Source: Candidatus Paceibacterota bacterium (GTDB taxonomy: Bacteria; Verrucomicrobiota; Verrucomicrobiia; Limisphaerales; UBA8199). From it: 36,481 bases of DNA. Numbering within the stretch: the stretch's first letter is position 1; every line of letters starts with the position of its first letter. Location of the stretch: the NCBI GenBank assembly GCA_035452965.1, contig DAOTCE010000046.1:1-36481 (forward strand), written 5' to 3'. The notes beneath the pieces are model-generated. The model was not told the origin of the DNA and searched no databases. It saw nothing but the letters and a program-made list of their open reading frames with translations. Positions 29,251 to 36,481 of this stretch are shown here, in pieces. The translations under genes were made by a program, and so were the position numbers.

Positions 29251-30777
29251 ATGTTAGTAGCCGACCATATCCGCAAGAAGCTGGGCGAGCTGCCACATAG
29301 ACCGGGCATCTACCTGATGCGGGACCGCTTCGGGACGGTGATTTACGTGGGCAAAGCCCGGGACTTGCGCAAGCGGGTGAGCCAGTATTTCCAGCCGTCG
29401 CGGCGCCTGGGTTGGGACCTGAAGTTCAAGGCGCTGATCGAGGCCATTCACGACTTCGACATCCACGTTGTGCGGAGCGAGCCGGAGGCGCTGCTGCTGG
29501 AGGGCAAACTCATCAAGGAGTTTCACCCGCGCTACAACATCAGCTTCCGCGACGACAAGCGGTTCCTGATGCTCAAGGTCAACCTGAACGACCCGATTCC
29601 GCGATTCATCTTCACGCGCCTCAAGCAGGATGATGGCGCGCGATATTTCGGGCCTTTCCCGAACTCCGGAGCGCTCCGCAGCACGCTGGCACTCGTGCGC
29701 CGCCAATATCACTTGCGCGGGTGCCGCCCCCTGACGCCGACCGAGCGCGATTACCGGCACTGTCTCTATGCGCACTTGAAGTACTGTACCGCGCCGTGCA
29801 TCCGCAACGTGTCACACGCGGAATACCTGGGGCAGGTGCAGGCGGCATGCGACTTCCTCGAAGGCCAATGCGCGGAGATGCAGGATCAGCTTGGGGAAGA
29901 AATGAAGAAGGCCGCGGCGGCGCAAGAATACGAGCGGGCGGCCCAGTTGCGAGATTTGCTGACGGATTTGAAGAGCACGACCAGGAAGGTGAGCCGGTTC
30001 GAGCGCGTGCCCTACAGCCTGCCGCTGGCGATTGATCCGGAGAATGACCTGGCGGAACTGGCAAAGGCCCTTGGCCTGCCCGCGCCGCCGCAGCGGATCG
30101 AGGGGTTTGATATCTCCAATATCAGCGGCACATTCAAGGTGGCGTCCCTGGTGAGCTTCCGGCATGGCCGACCCGACCGGTCCAATTACCGGCGGTTCAA
30201 GATCAAGACCGTCGAGGGGCAGAACGATTTCGCGTGTATGGCGGAGGTGGTTCGGCGGCGCTACACGCGGCTGCTCAAGGAGTCCAAGTCCCAAAGTCCC
30301 GGCTCTGAAGTCTCTGCGGGCATGACGAAGGGCGTGGGATCGCTGCCGGACCTCATTCTGGTGGACGGCGGCAAGGGTCAGCTTGGCGTGGCGTGCGCGG
30401 AATTGGAGAAGCTGGGGCTGGGGCATATCCCGGCGATTGGGCTGGCCAAGGAATTCGAGGAGGTTCACCAGCCGGGCGAGAACGCGCCGCTCCGATTGCC
30501 GCACGACAGCGGTGCGCTCAAGCTCTTGCAGCGGGTGCGCGACGAGTCGCACCGGTTCGCCAACACCTACAACGCCCAACTGCGGTTGCGGAGGATTTCC
30601 GAGAGCATCCTCGACGAGTTCCCCAGCATCGGCGAGCGGCGCAAGGCGGCGCTGCTGAAGAAATTCGGCTCGGTGCAGCGCATTCGTCTGGCCACGGTCG
30701 AGAAGATCGCCGAAGTGCCGGGCTTCGGCGGCAAGTCGGCAGCGGAGCTCAAGGCGTTCCTCGAGGCGCGCCGGTAA
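29251..30777 (+). CDS. uvrC: Excinuclease subunit C, short form
   Basis: Predicted 508-residue nuclease that makes both incisions in nucleotide excision repair with UvrA and UvrB. The GIY-YIG nuclease has GIY (19-21), YVGKA (32-36) and E84. Four cysteines C158, C171, C179 and C183 have the spacing of the iron-sulfur cluster site. The UvrB-binding UVR helix pair is at about 213-246. The RNase H nuclease keeps D287, D326, D372 and H434, equivalent to D399, D438, D466 and H538 of E. coli. Helix-hairpin-helix repeats end the protein. The stretch between UVR and the first RNase H aspartate is only about 40 residues, versus about 160 in E. coli, so a whole segment is missing. GGAG lies 5 bases before the ATG. 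Confidence 0.95.
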   Translation: MLVADHIRKKLGELPHRPGIYLMRDRFGTVIYVGKARDLRKRVSQYFQPSRRLGWDLKFKALIEAIHDFDIHVVRSEPEALLLEGKLIKEFHPRYNISFRDDKRFLMLKVNLNDPIPRFIFTRLKQDDGARYFGPFPNSGALRSTLALVRRQYHLRGCRPLTPTERDYRHCLYAHLKYCTAPCIRNVSHAEYLGQVQAACDFLEGQCAEMQDQLGEEMKKAAAAQEYERAAQLRDLLTDLKSTTRKVSRFERVPYSLPLAIDPENDLAELAKALGLPAPPQRIEGFDISNISGTFKVASLVSFRHGRPDRSNYRRFKIKTVEGQNDFACMAEVVRRRYTRLLKESKSQSPGSEVSAGMTKGVGSLPDLILVDGGKGQLGVACAELEKLGLGHIPAIGLAKEFEEVHQPGENAPLRLPHDSGALKLLQRVRDESHRFANTYNAQLRLRRISESILDEFPSIGERRKAALLKKFGSVQRIRLATVEKIAEVPGFGGKSAAELKAFLEARR

Positions 30778-30805
30778 GTCCGCGCCGCCCAACTTGCCAA
30801 ATTTG

Positions 30806-30832
30806 TTCGTGCCAATCCGTGGAATCCGTGGC
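30806..30832. repeat. 9-bp tandem repeat upstream of a small gene
   Basis: Three in-phase 9-bp units (near ATCCGTGGA) lie at 30806-30814, 30815-30823 and 30824-30832, the first more diverged. The repeat ends 14 bases before the ATG at 30847. Confidence 0.6.
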
Positions 30833-30846
30833 TTTATTGTGCCCGG

Positions 30847-31251
30847 ATGAATATTCAAGTGGCGGTTCTGTGCGACGCGGCGACGGACGACAACGGCAAG
30901 CTCAACCTTCTGGGGGCGTTTGACACGATTTACACACAGCAACTCCCGGCGATCCATCCGCAATGTTCGATCGCCTTGCGGGTGACCTTCTCGAGCGGGG
31001 ATGAAGGCAAGCACCATCTGCAAGTCAATTTTGTGGATGCTGACGGCCGCTCAATCGCGAAGTTCCCGCCCATCCCGGTGGAGGTGGCTCTGCCCGATGA
31101 CATGCATTTCGGCACGCGCAACTTCATTGTGAACATCCAGCAGTTGAAGTTCGACAACCCGGGGTTGTACTCGATTGATGTCTCATTGGACGGCCGGCCG
31201 CAGGTGAGCATTCCCTTGCTGGTGCGGCACAATCCGCCGGCCGCCGCTTAA
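30847..31251 (+). CDS. Small conserved protein, DUF6941-like
   Basis: Predicted 134-residue cytoplasmic protein. The opening, AVLCDAATDDNGKLNLLGAF, matches the pattern of the DUF6941 group (a strand ending LCD, then NGKLNLLG). The rest alternates beta strands (ALRVTFSS, HLQVNFVDADG, VEVALPDD, NFIVNIQQLKF, YSIDVSLDG), suggesting a single beta-sandwich. There are no catalytic motifs, signal peptide or membrane segments. The family assignment is from memory of the pattern and is moderate. It lies 69 bases after uvrC on the same strand. Confidence 0.72.
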   Translation: MNIQVAVLCDAATDDNGKLNLLGAFDTIYTQQLPAIHPQCSIALRVTFSSGDEGKHHLQVNFVDADGRSIAKFPPIPVEVALPDDMHFGTRNFIVNIQQLKFDNPGLYSIDVSLDGRPQVSIPLLVRHNPPAAA

Positions 31252-31352
31252 GGGAAGAGTAGTCGCCTGCCGCCGGAGTCGTTGCGCGCCCCTCGCCACC
31301 CTGGCATTGAGCACATGTCGCTGCGAAGGCGGGCGGCTGCAGTTGCGAGAGG

Positions 31353-34300
31353 TCATAGTTCCACCCGCCGCGCGAACGTGAGTCGAACCGGGCCGAGCAG
31401 GCCGGAGGCCAACAGCGGATCGTCCTTCGTATAGACTTTTCGGGTGCAGAAGGTTATGCGCCCGTCAGGCCGGGGCTCGCCTTGGAGGAGCCACTCCGGC
31501 CACTGCGCCGGCAGAGCTCGCCCTTTTGTCCACGTTAGGCTGTCGGGCAAGCGTTCGTCTCCGATCATGCGGTTCGGCCACAAATTAGTCACCCGCACTT
31601 CGAGCCGGTTCGTGCCGGGTTTGACGGCTGCGGTGGCGTCAAGGCGGAAAGGCGGCTTCCACAAGATGCCCAGGTCCTGTCCGTTAAGACGGACTTCGGC
31701 CGTTACCCGCACATCGCCCAGGTCGAGCCATGCCTCGCGCCCCGGTCCAAGGCTCTGAGGGCTTACTTCAAACTCGCGGGTGTAGGTTGCGGTGCCGGAG
31801 AAGTATCGGATGCCGTCTTCCGCGCGGTGGGTCCAGGATACCAGTTTGGCGAACGTGGCTGACGGCGGGGCGCCGAGGTTGGGCGGGAATGTGATGTTCC
31901 ATGGCCCGGCAAGTTCGATGGACGAGGGCACGTCCTGGATGTCCAATTCCCGCCTGGATCCATCGTTATACTCCACCGTCTGGACGCCCGGTTGCCAGAC
32001 GCGCGCAACCAGGCTTTCCCCGGCGTGGAAGGCCAGGTCCGACTCCCCGGCGGCTGCCACGACGTGCCGCGCCGGCATGGGTTCACGGAATACCACAAAC
32101 AGTGAACCCGCCGGATCGAGCGACAGGTTCAATTGCACGCCTGACGGTGTGGCAATGAAAACCGCTGGCCGGGTGATGGCCCCCGTGACCGGGTCCCACA
32201 ACTCCGGCTGGCGTCCCGCGACACGGAACCTGGCGGTGATCGGCTCGGTTCGCAGCTTCTGGTTTGAAACGAAGTAGACATCCGCACTCTCGATCCGTCG
32301 GTGAATGTAGAGGATTTCGGCGTCGCTGCTCTTTGCGTTGCACTCGAAATCCGGCGCCAGGCTCAGGCGGTTGAATATTTCCGGGAACGACAGACCCCAG
32401 TAGAGGTGGCCTGTGCCGGCGGCATGCTCCTTGACTTTTAAACCATCGCAGGGGCCCCAGAGTTGCTGGCTGAGGTCCTTCACCTCACGGTCGCCTTTGC
32501 CGAGGTCAGCCAGGCTGGGCGACTGTTGCGGGCGGGGACCGACCACCACGGCGCCCGAGCTGATGAGTTCCGAGATCTTCCGCAGCACCGCCGGGCGCAT
32601 GGTGGTGCGGTTGGCCAGCAGCAACACGCGGTAGCTCATCCCGCTCGGCAGGACAATGCGCCCCCCCTCGATCTTTGCCTGCAGCAGCGCGGCGGCGTCG
32701 CAGGCGTCGAAGTCGTACCCGGGCGGCAGGGGCGGATCGAGCTCATCCCGCCAGCCAATGCGATTGGGCACGTCCTCGCCGATGAACCAAAGCACGTCCG
32801 CAACGAAGCGCCCTTCCTGCAACAGATGGTTGCAGCGGGCCAGGTACTGCATCCAGGCCCGCCCCGGTTCCCACCAGGTGTTGGCCCGGTTGCAGTTCAA
32901 ACCCCAGACTGCCATGGTAAAACCAGGCCCGGTGACGTCATACGGCTGATGGGCGAAGGTATGGAAGACGAAGCGGTTCACCCCGGCGCAGAAGGCGCGG
33001 TCACCGAGCGGCTTAAGCGTGTAAGGATGGTTTTGCCATTTGGCAAACGGCGCGCTGGCCGTGTAGGACTCGGAGGCGACCACACGGCCGCCGGTGATAT
33101 GCGCGGTGCTCGCGGCAACCTTGTTGTCCACGCGCACCCCCTGCCCGGCGCCGGCGTTCAGCCAGAACTCGCCCATTGGGACGTCTCCGGGCCGCTGGTA
33201 ACCGATGGGATCATAGAGATACATCTGGCGCCCCGACCCCTCGATGACATGCGTCAGGCCCTTCTCGCGAAGGTAACGCCCGACCTCGCCGAAGAAGTGC
33301 TGCGCGAATTGATCGGCCAGAAAACGGCGCCAGTCCCACAGCATGCGCTCGGAGGCGTCCGGGCTGTCCACCATCCAGCCTTCGATCAACAGCGGCAGCC
33401 ATGGCACGATCGCGATGCCGGTGCGCTGCCTCAAGCGGTTTTCGAGGCCCGCCGTCCAGTTCTGAACGTCGCACTCCCAACTGTCGGTTTCCACGGCCGC
33501 AAATGTCTTGCCGACCGCGGGGCCGAACCGCTTGACGAGTTGCCCGACATATTGGTCCAGATGGGCCCGCACGATGCTGGCGTCCAGCTTGTCGCATTCG
33601 AGTCCACGGCCGGCTGGGGTGGCGGGTTTATTGGAGCGGCCATTGCTCGTGTAGCCCACCCGCAGAATGCGCCAGCGGCCGGGCGGGACATCCCATTGCA
33701 GCCGCCCGTCGGGGCTGACCTTGGCGGTCAGGTCCAGGACATTTGTGCTGGCAACCAAATACCCGGCGGGCGGTTGCAGGCGCCGATCCGGTCCGGGATA
33801 TCGGGCATAGTTGCGCGCCTCCCCGCCATGCCCGCGGCAGCGCAGCCAGCCGGCCTTGGCCTCGGCGAAGTGGAGCTTGGCGGCGGAGGTCAGCTCCACT
33901 TCCCCGATTTGAACCGGCCAGAGGTTGGTGAACGACAGCCGCAGGTAACGGGTGTTCAGCTCGCCCAGCGCAACGGTGATCGGTTTGGCGCCGTCGGCGG
34001 TGTCCCAGGAGAAACAAAACGTGCCGGCCGGCTGCCAGGCCTGGCCATCGGCGGAGGCTTCCACGCAAGCGGGGAAGTCCTCGTCCTGGACGTAGCCGCT
34101 CACGTTGTGAAGAACCATTGTCCGCAACAAGCGCGGGGCTCCCAGGTCGAGCTCGATCCGGTGCCCCTTGCCGGATTGGGGAAATGCCGCGCGTGGCTGC
34201 CGTTGGCCGTCACCGAGCGCCTTGAGTTCGGCAGCTCTGATTGACCCCGTCATGCGCGTGCCGGAGGCCGGTCCATTCACCCGTTCCCCCGCAGGCAAGC

Positions 34301-34811
34301 GGAAAGCGACCACCGCGATGTCCCGGTAGAAATTCTCCTTGCTGGGCGGTGCGGGCAGGCTGGCCGCGAACCGCGAAGGGCCGGTTGCATCCACGCTCGC
34401 GTGCGTCAGTTCCTTCATCGAGGTCTCCGGAGTGATCCACGGGCCTCCCGCCTCCGACCAGCCGTCACAGTTGTGCACGCCAAACACGAGACCCAGGCGT
34501 GCGGCTTCCCTTATGGTATGGTCAAGCAGGTCATACCACTGTTCCTGCCGGAATTTTACTGGACCCTCCGGGAAGAAGCCGCCAATGCTGAACAAATAGC
34601 AGCCGCCGATCCCGGCCCGCTTCATGGCCTCGAGGTCGCGCGTGATGCCCGGCTTGGTGACATTGCCGTCAATCCAATGCCACCACGTCAGCGGTTTGGC
34701 GGATTCGGGCGGACTCCTGAACGCTTGCTGCAGTTCGGCGCTGCCCGATGGAAGTGCCGAGGCCACGATGACCGTAAGAGTGAGAATGGCAACCAGACCA
34801 CGTTGAGTCAT
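31353..34811 (-). CDS. GH106 alpha-L-rhamnosidase-like glycoside hydrolase
   Basis: Predicted 1152-residue exported enzyme. The ATG at 34811 gives a signal peptide of about 24 residues; the frame is open 94 codons further but without a signal. The N-terminal part has the family opening FRSPPESAKPLTWWHW followed by GNVTKPGITRDLEAMKRAGIGG, which is characteristic of GH106. A jelly-roll-like module follows, with a catalytic barrel in the middle containing AVETDSWE, GEFW and SESYTA carboxylates. The C-terminus (LDLGDVRVTAEVRLNGQDLG, PGTNRLEVRVTNLWPNR) is a beta-sandwich typical of large glycosidases. GH106 enzymes remove terminal alpha-L-rhamnose from pectic or algal glycans. The length fits. It is divergent from a sulfatase gene, suggesting a sulfated rhamnose-containing substrate. 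Confidence 0.88.
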   Translation of the reverse strand: MTQRGLVAILTLTVIVASALPSGSAELQQAFRSPPESAKPLTWWHWIDGNVTKPGITRDLEAMKRAGIGGCYLFSIGGFFPEGPVKFRQEQWYDLLDHTIREAARLGLVFGVHNCDGWSEAGGPWITPETSMKELTHASVDATGPSRFAASLPAPPSKENFYRDIAVVAFRLPAGERVNGPASGTRMTGSIRAAELKALGDGQRQPRAAFPQSGKGHRIELDLGAPRLLRTMVLHNVSGYVQDEDFPACVEASADGQAWQPAGTFCFSWDTADGAKPITVALGELNTRYLRLSFTNLWPVQIGEVELTSAAKLHFAEAKAGWLRCRGHGGEARNYARYPGPDRRLQPPAGYLVASTNVLDLTAKVSPDGRLQWDVPPGRWRILRVGYTSNGRSNKPATPAGRGLECDKLDASIVRAHLDQYVGQLVKRFGPAVGKTFAAVETDSWECDVQNWTAGLENRLRQRTGIAIVPWLPLLIEGWMVDSPDASERMLWDWRRFLADQFAQHFFGEVGRYLREKGLTHVIEGSGRQMYLYDPIGYQRPGDVPMGEFWLNAGAGQGVRVDNKVAASTAHITGGRVVASESYTASAPFAKWQNHPYTLKPLGDRAFCAGVNRFVFHTFAHQPYDVTGPGFTMAVWGLNCNRANTWWEPGRAWMQYLARCNHLLQEGRFVADVLWFIGEDVPNRIGWRDELDPPLPPGYDFDACDAAALLQAKIEGGRIVLPSGMSYRVLLLANRTTMRPAVLRKISELISSGAVVVGPRPQQSPSLADLGKGDREVKDLSQQLWGPCDGLKVKEHAAGTGHLYWGLSFPEIFNRLSLAPDFECNAKSSDAEILYIHRRIESADVYFVSNQKLRTEPITARFRVAGRQPELWDPVTGAITRPAVFIATPSGVQLNLSLDPAGSLFVVFREPMPARHVVAAAGESDLAFHAGESLVARVWQPGVQTVEYNDGSRRELDIQDVPSSIELAGPWNITFPPNLGAPPSATFAKLVSWTHRAEDGIRYFSGTATYTREFEVSPQSLGPGREAWLDLGDVRVTAEVRLNGQDLGILWKPPFRLDATAAVKPGTNRLEVRVTNLWPNRMIGDERLPDSLTWTKGRALPAQWPEWLLQGEPRPDGRITFCTRKVYTKDDPLLASGLLGPVRLTFARRVEL

Positions 34812-34896
34812 GCGCCCAATCTGCCGGGTCGGGCAGACCCTGTCCAGACCCGGCCTGTTGTGAGGGTTGCGGATAGGAGCTGCGCTAATTCCATGT

Positions 34897-34930
34897 AACC
34901 ATGGTTGGATCAAATGCCTCTGATACAGAG
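34897..34930. promoter_or_regulatory. Palindromes between divergent GH106 and sulfatase genes
   Basis: The 126-base gap holds AACCATGGTT (34897-34906), a perfect 10-bp palindrome, and CTCTG-ATA-CAGAG (34918-34930), which ends 7 bases before the sulfatase ATG. Either could be a binding site for a shared regulator. No clear -35/-10 pair is seen on either strand. Confidence 0.35.
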
Positions 34931-34937
34931 TTGAATT

Positions 34938-36404
34938 ATGAGAACATACTTGAAATCCAGGACTCTTGGGCTCGCTTTCACCTTCCTTTGCATCATGGTT
35001 GCGGCTGCTCCAGCCGGCGCCACTGAGAAGCCAAGTATCCTCCTGATCATTGCGGATGACCTGAACGATTGGGTCGGTCCGATGGCCGGGCACCCGCAGG
35101 CGAAGACCCCCAACCTCGACAAGCTGGCGGCGCGGGGCGTGACTTTCCGTAACGCCCAGTGCCCGGCCCCGTTGTGCAACCCCTCCCGCGCTGCCTTCAT
35201 GAGCGGCATGCGCCCCTCAACCACCGGCATCTACCACAATCAGCAGGTCTGGATGCCGCACATTGGACGCGGTCTGTGCATCAATGATTATCTGAGGAAG
35301 TTCGGTTACACTTCGCTCGGGGCAGGCAAGATTTACCACTACCGTAACTACCGTGCGGAGGACTGGGATGAGGTGATTTTCCCGACCGACGACACCCTGC
35401 CTAACCACCCGGCCAACCGGCGCCCCGGGCCGTTCGGCTACCGCATGTTCACCGAGGGCGAGCCGCAGCAGCCCTTCGACGAGAAGCGGCCCGAGAGCAA
35501 GCTGGTGGATGCGCAAACGGTGTCCTGGTGCATTGAGCGTCTCGCGGAGCCGAAGCAGCCGTTCTTCATGGCTTGCGGGCTGCATCGCCCGCACACGCCC
35601 TGGGACGTGCCGAAGAAGTACTTCGACCTCTACCCGCTGGACACAATCCAGCTCCCTGAGGTGCTCACCAACGACCTGGCCGATGTGCCCGCGCCCGGCC
35701 TCGAATTCGCCAGGCCCAACGGCGTGCATTCCACCGTCGTGAGCATGGGACTGTGGAAGGATCGCGTGCGGGCGTACCTTGCGACCGTTTCATTCGCGGA
35801 TGCCCAAATCGGACGGCTGCTGGACGCTTTGGATAAATCACCCTGTCGTGACAACACCATTGTTGTGTTCCTGGGTGATAATGGCTGGCACCTTGGCCCC
35901 AAGGAACACTGGGCGAAGGTGACACTGTGGAACGAGTCGGCCCGCGTCCCGCTGATTTGGATGGCGCCCGGTGTGACCAAACCCGGGGCAAAGTGCGAGC
36001 ATGGCGTGGACCTGATGAGCCTCTATCCGACCTTGTGCGAGCTGGCAGGCGTGCCTGTTCCCAAGCACGCCGAGGGCATCAGCCTCAAGCCGCTCCTGGC
36101 CAGGCCGGACGCAGCGTGGACGCGCCCGGGCCTCTCCACCATGGATAAGGACAACCACACGCTCCGCACAGCCGAATGGCGTTACATTCGCTATGCGGAC
36201 GGCACAGAAGAGCTCTACAACGAGCGGACCGATCCACGCGAGTGGACCAATTTGGCCGCCAAACCGGATTACGCGAAGGTGAAGCAGGAGCTCGCGAAAT
36301 ATCTGCCCGCCATCAATGCAACCCCCGTAGAGGCCAAAGCCGCCCCGCCCAACAAGAAGAAGAAGAAGCAGCAGAAACAACAGCCGGCCGCCGCCAGCAA
36401 GTGA
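34938..36404 (+). CDS. Exported iduronate-2-sulfatase-like sulfatase (Cys-type), basic tail
   Basis: Predicted 488-residue sulfatase. A signal peptide covers about 1-29. Metal ligands D40-D41 lie in IADDLNDW, the formylglycine motif is C80-N-P-S-R84, GKIYH (130-134) replaces the GKWH of arylsulfatases, and the histidines of LHRPH (215-219) and GDNGWHLG (313-320) are present. The AGKIYH form and the W-H-L-G after DNG resemble iduronate-2-sulfatase-like enzymes, which act on 2-O-sulfated uronic acids or related sugars. The C-terminus ends in a Lys/Gln-rich tail (NKKKKKQQKQQ then Pro/Ala). It is divergent from the GH106 rhamnosidase gene. Nothing is seen in the last 77 bases after the stop. Confidence 0.92.
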   Translation: MRTYLKSRTLGLAFTFLCIMVAAAPAGATEKPSILLIIADDLNDWVGPMAGHPQAKTPNLDKLAARGVTFRNAQCPAPLCNPSRAAFMSGMRPSTTGIYHNQQVWMPHIGRGLCINDYLRKFGYTSLGAGKIYHYRNYRAEDWDEVIFPTDDTLPNHPANRRPGPFGYRMFTEGEPQQPFDEKRPESKLVDAQTVSWCIERLAEPKQPFFMACGLHRPHTPWDVPKKYFDLYPLDTIQLPEVLTNDLADVPAPGLEFARPNGVHSTVVSMGLWKDRVRAYLATVSFADAQIGRLLDALDKSPCRDNTIVVFLGDNGWHLGPKEHWAKVTLWNESARVPLIWMAPGVTKPGAKCEHGVDLMSLYPTLCELAGVPVPKHAEGISLKPLLARPDAAWTRPGLSTMDKDNHTLRTAEWRYIRYADGTEELYNERTDPREWTNLAAKPDYAKVKQELAKYLPAINATPVEAKAAPPNKKKKKQQKQQPAAASK

Positions 36405-36481
36405 ATTACTGGCGAGTGGCCTTCCAGCTAGGGCGCACCTTTTCAAGCAAGCATCGCCTTCCGCCACTGGGTTTTGCGCAG

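Noticed and set aside
32463..34244. A 593-codon plus-strand frame inside the GH106 gene
   Set aside because: Antisense of a well-supported glycosidase; no motifs or signal peptide.

Overview
The window is a high-GC bacterial chromosome segment that most likely comes from the Verrucomicrobiota (Pedosphaera/Limisphaerales-like) or a close PVC relative. The evidence for this is four Cys-type sulfatases, several Tat-exported Gfo/Idh/MocA proteins, a secreted protein with the C-terminal beta-domain typical of verrucomicrobial exoproteins, weak use of Shine-Dalgarno sites, and housekeeping genes (lysS, serA, ftsK, uvrC) scattered among carbohydrate genes. The taxonomic call is inference; no rRNA or other phylogenetic anchor is present.

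Layout. 1-1943: a repeat-rich stretch carrying a small helix-turn-helix protein gene and a proline-rich protein gene, separated by three 11-bp direct repeats. 1944-3854 (-): a lysyl-tRNA synthetase with an unusual C-terminal extension. 4002-12836 (+): a lipoprotein, a Gfo/Idh/MocA oxidoreductase, a sulfatase, a GH20-type hexosaminidase and two more sulfatases, which looks like a locus for a sulfated, amino-sugar-containing polysaccharide. 12958-16966: serA and ftsK, divergent. 16985-17708: a REP-associated (RAYT-type) HUH transposase gene between perfect 70-bp inverted repeats. 17702-20637 (-): two remnants of the C-terminus of a MmeI-like restriction-modification enzyme, sharing a perfect 126-bp direct repeat, on either side of a secreted HEXXH (zincin-like) protein gene. 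20969-26893 (+): an unknown protein, a mutarotase-like protein, a response regulator, a GH109-like protein, a thioredoxin-family protein, a ROK kinase that needs a CTG start, and a divergent SIS-domain protein. 26894-27181: a convergent intergenic gap with a perfect 44-bp palindrome. 27182-27748 (-): a GmhA-type isomerase. 27964-31251 (+): a Gfo/Idh/MocA protein, a short UvrC and a small conserved protein. 31353-36404: a divergent pair of a GH106 alpha-L-rhamnosidase (-) and an iduronate-2-sulfatase-like enzyme (+).

How it works together. Exported sulfatases (formylglycine-dependent, activating enzyme not in the window), GH20, GH109 and GH106 would strip sulfate, hexosamine and rhamnose from complex glycans outside the cytoplasm. 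The ROK kinase and SIS proteins could process released sugars or make heptose. The exact substrate cannot be read from sequence.

The most notable non-standard features are the RAYT/REP element, the paired MmeI remnants, the perfect palindrome, the phased 11-bp repeats beside the helix-turn-helix gene, a promoter/operator arrangement at 9855-9897, several short-period degenerate tandem repeats directly upstream of genes, and structural variants of LysRS, UvrC and GmhA.
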